A DNA stretch of 64,000 bases from Hydractinia symbiolongicarpus (taxonomy: Eukaryota > Cnidaria > Hydrozoa > Anthoathecata > Hydractiniidae): NCBI RefSeq assembly GCF_029227915.1, contig NC_079878.1, positions 34,003,501 through 34,067,500 on the forward strand, given 5' to 3'. Shown here one piece after another: positions 63,922 through 64,000 of the stretch. Below the pieces are notes generated by a model. It was not told where the DNA came from, made no database searches, and worked only from the letters and a program-made list of their open reading frames with translations. A program made the translations under genes and the position numbers. Position 1 is the stretch's first letter. Each line of letters begins with the position of its first letter.

Positions 63922-64000
63922 CAATCGTTTCATTGTTAAAAGCGATGCAACCTATTAACATGTGAAAAATATCGCTAAATACATGTTGGTACGAATATGT

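Larger units (their letters stand above)
1..64000. repeat. Satellite DNA array, ~373-bp monomer, head to tail
   Basis: A unit of about 373 bp repeats without interruption over the whole window. The phase marker ggattgg, or a one-base variant, recurs at 1, 375, 748, 1120, 1492, 1864 and so on to 63728. That gives about 170 complete units plus a final 273-bp piece. Unit length is 371-375 bp except for two 522-bp composites at 35829 and 37097. Every unit is in the same orientation. Each carries the same landmarks in order: an AT-rich stretch at phase ~16-50, a small GC-rich hairpin at phase 52-66, a 9-bp tandem duplication at phase 139-156, and a CCGTT/AACGG-rich right third at phase 281-370. 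Monomers fall into many recurring sequence types arranged in higher-order repeats. Nothing here looks protein-coding. Such arrays are typical of eukaryotic centromeric, pericentromeric or other heterochromatin; I do not recognise the family, so location and species are unknown. Confidence 0.98.
62984..64000. repeat. 6-monomer HOR, copy 2, cut by window edge
   Basis: Monomers start at 62984, 63355 and 63728, and the last is truncated after 273 bases by the end of the window. They match 60748, 61120 and 61493 at 2,236-2,235 bp with few differences, for example ctaaaattttaaa and gacccgttag with one C lost at about 63286. The array evidently continues beyond the window. Confidence 0.9.

Noticed and set aside
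1-64000. CRISPR array
   Set aside because: Repeats are 373 bp and contiguous, with no short repeat and unique-spacer pattern and no cas genes.
1-64000. CENP-B box or other known centromere-protein motif
   Set aside because: I looked for the TTCG-N4-A-N2-CGGG core on both strands of representative units and found none. Absence does not rule out centromere function.
1-64000. Transposable element with long terminal repeats
   Set aside because: No terminal repeats, target-site duplications, coding remnants or poly-A tails interrupt the tandem phase anywhere.
1-64000. Identity with a named satellite family, such as the ~359-bp Drosophila or ~360-bp Tribolium satellites
   Set aside because: The length is similar, but I do not recognise the sequence as any of these, so no family or species is assigned.

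Overview
The whole 64-kb window is one satellite-DNA array. A unit of about 373 bp repeats head to tail, all in one orientation, from the first base to the last. Using the recurring ggattgg motif as phase 1, I located 171 unit starts by eye. Spacing is 371-375 bp at every step except two, where the unit is a 522-bp composite. I see no gene, RNA gene, transposon, CRISPR array, microsatellite tract or non-repeat spacer. The longest ATG-started open frames are only about 60-70 codons and recur because the repeat recurs. The array points to eukaryotic heterochromatin, possibly centromeric or pericentromeric. A hand-built monomer is about 38% G+C and holds 17 CpG where about 13 are expected, so there is no CpG depletion. 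That leans towards an organism with little germline CpG methylation, such as many insects and other invertebrates. I do not recognise the satellite family and cannot name the species.

Layout. (1) 1-8.2 kb: diverged monomers in old multi-monomer duplications (shifts of 1,863 and 2,234 bp). (2) 8.2-13.4 kb: a 4-monomer higher-order repeat (HOR) of 1,492 bp. (3) 13.8-20.9 kb: a 7-monomer HOR of 2,614 bp, in two full copies and one altered partial copy. (4) 20.9-24.3 kb: a segment that reappears 10.08 kb downstream. (5) 24.3-29.1 kb: a 747-bp dimer HOR nested in a 2,240-bp six-monomer period. (6) 29.1-31.0 kb: a 1,120-bp trimer. (7) 31.4-38.4 kb: a 2,239-bp six-monomer HOR in two full copies, then two copies sharing the same 971-bp internal deletion. 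(8) 38.4-42.1 kb: a 1,493-bp 4-mer whose monomer order matches 11.6-13.8 kb. (9) 42.1-45.5 kb: a very homogeneous 1,122-bp trimer in three copies. (10) 46.6-64 kb: a distinct subfamily with a 2,981-bp 8-mer, a 1,488-bp 4-mer and a 2,236-bp 6-mer.

The blocks are built from a limited set of monomer types reused in different orders. Monomer pairs from the 7-mer at 13.8-19.0 kb reappear as the dimer at 24-29 kb, inside the trimer at 29-31 kb and inside the trimer at 42-45 kb. The two outer parts (about 0.4-5.6 kb and 47-64 kb) share an ordered set of monomer types absent from the middle, as expected if younger expansions arose inside an older array. Many monomers are mosaics of two or three types. 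Together this reads as a record of repeated unequal crossing-over or gene conversion. No protein system is encoded here, and the interest lies in the array architecture. All identities and breakpoints were judged by eye, without alignment software.
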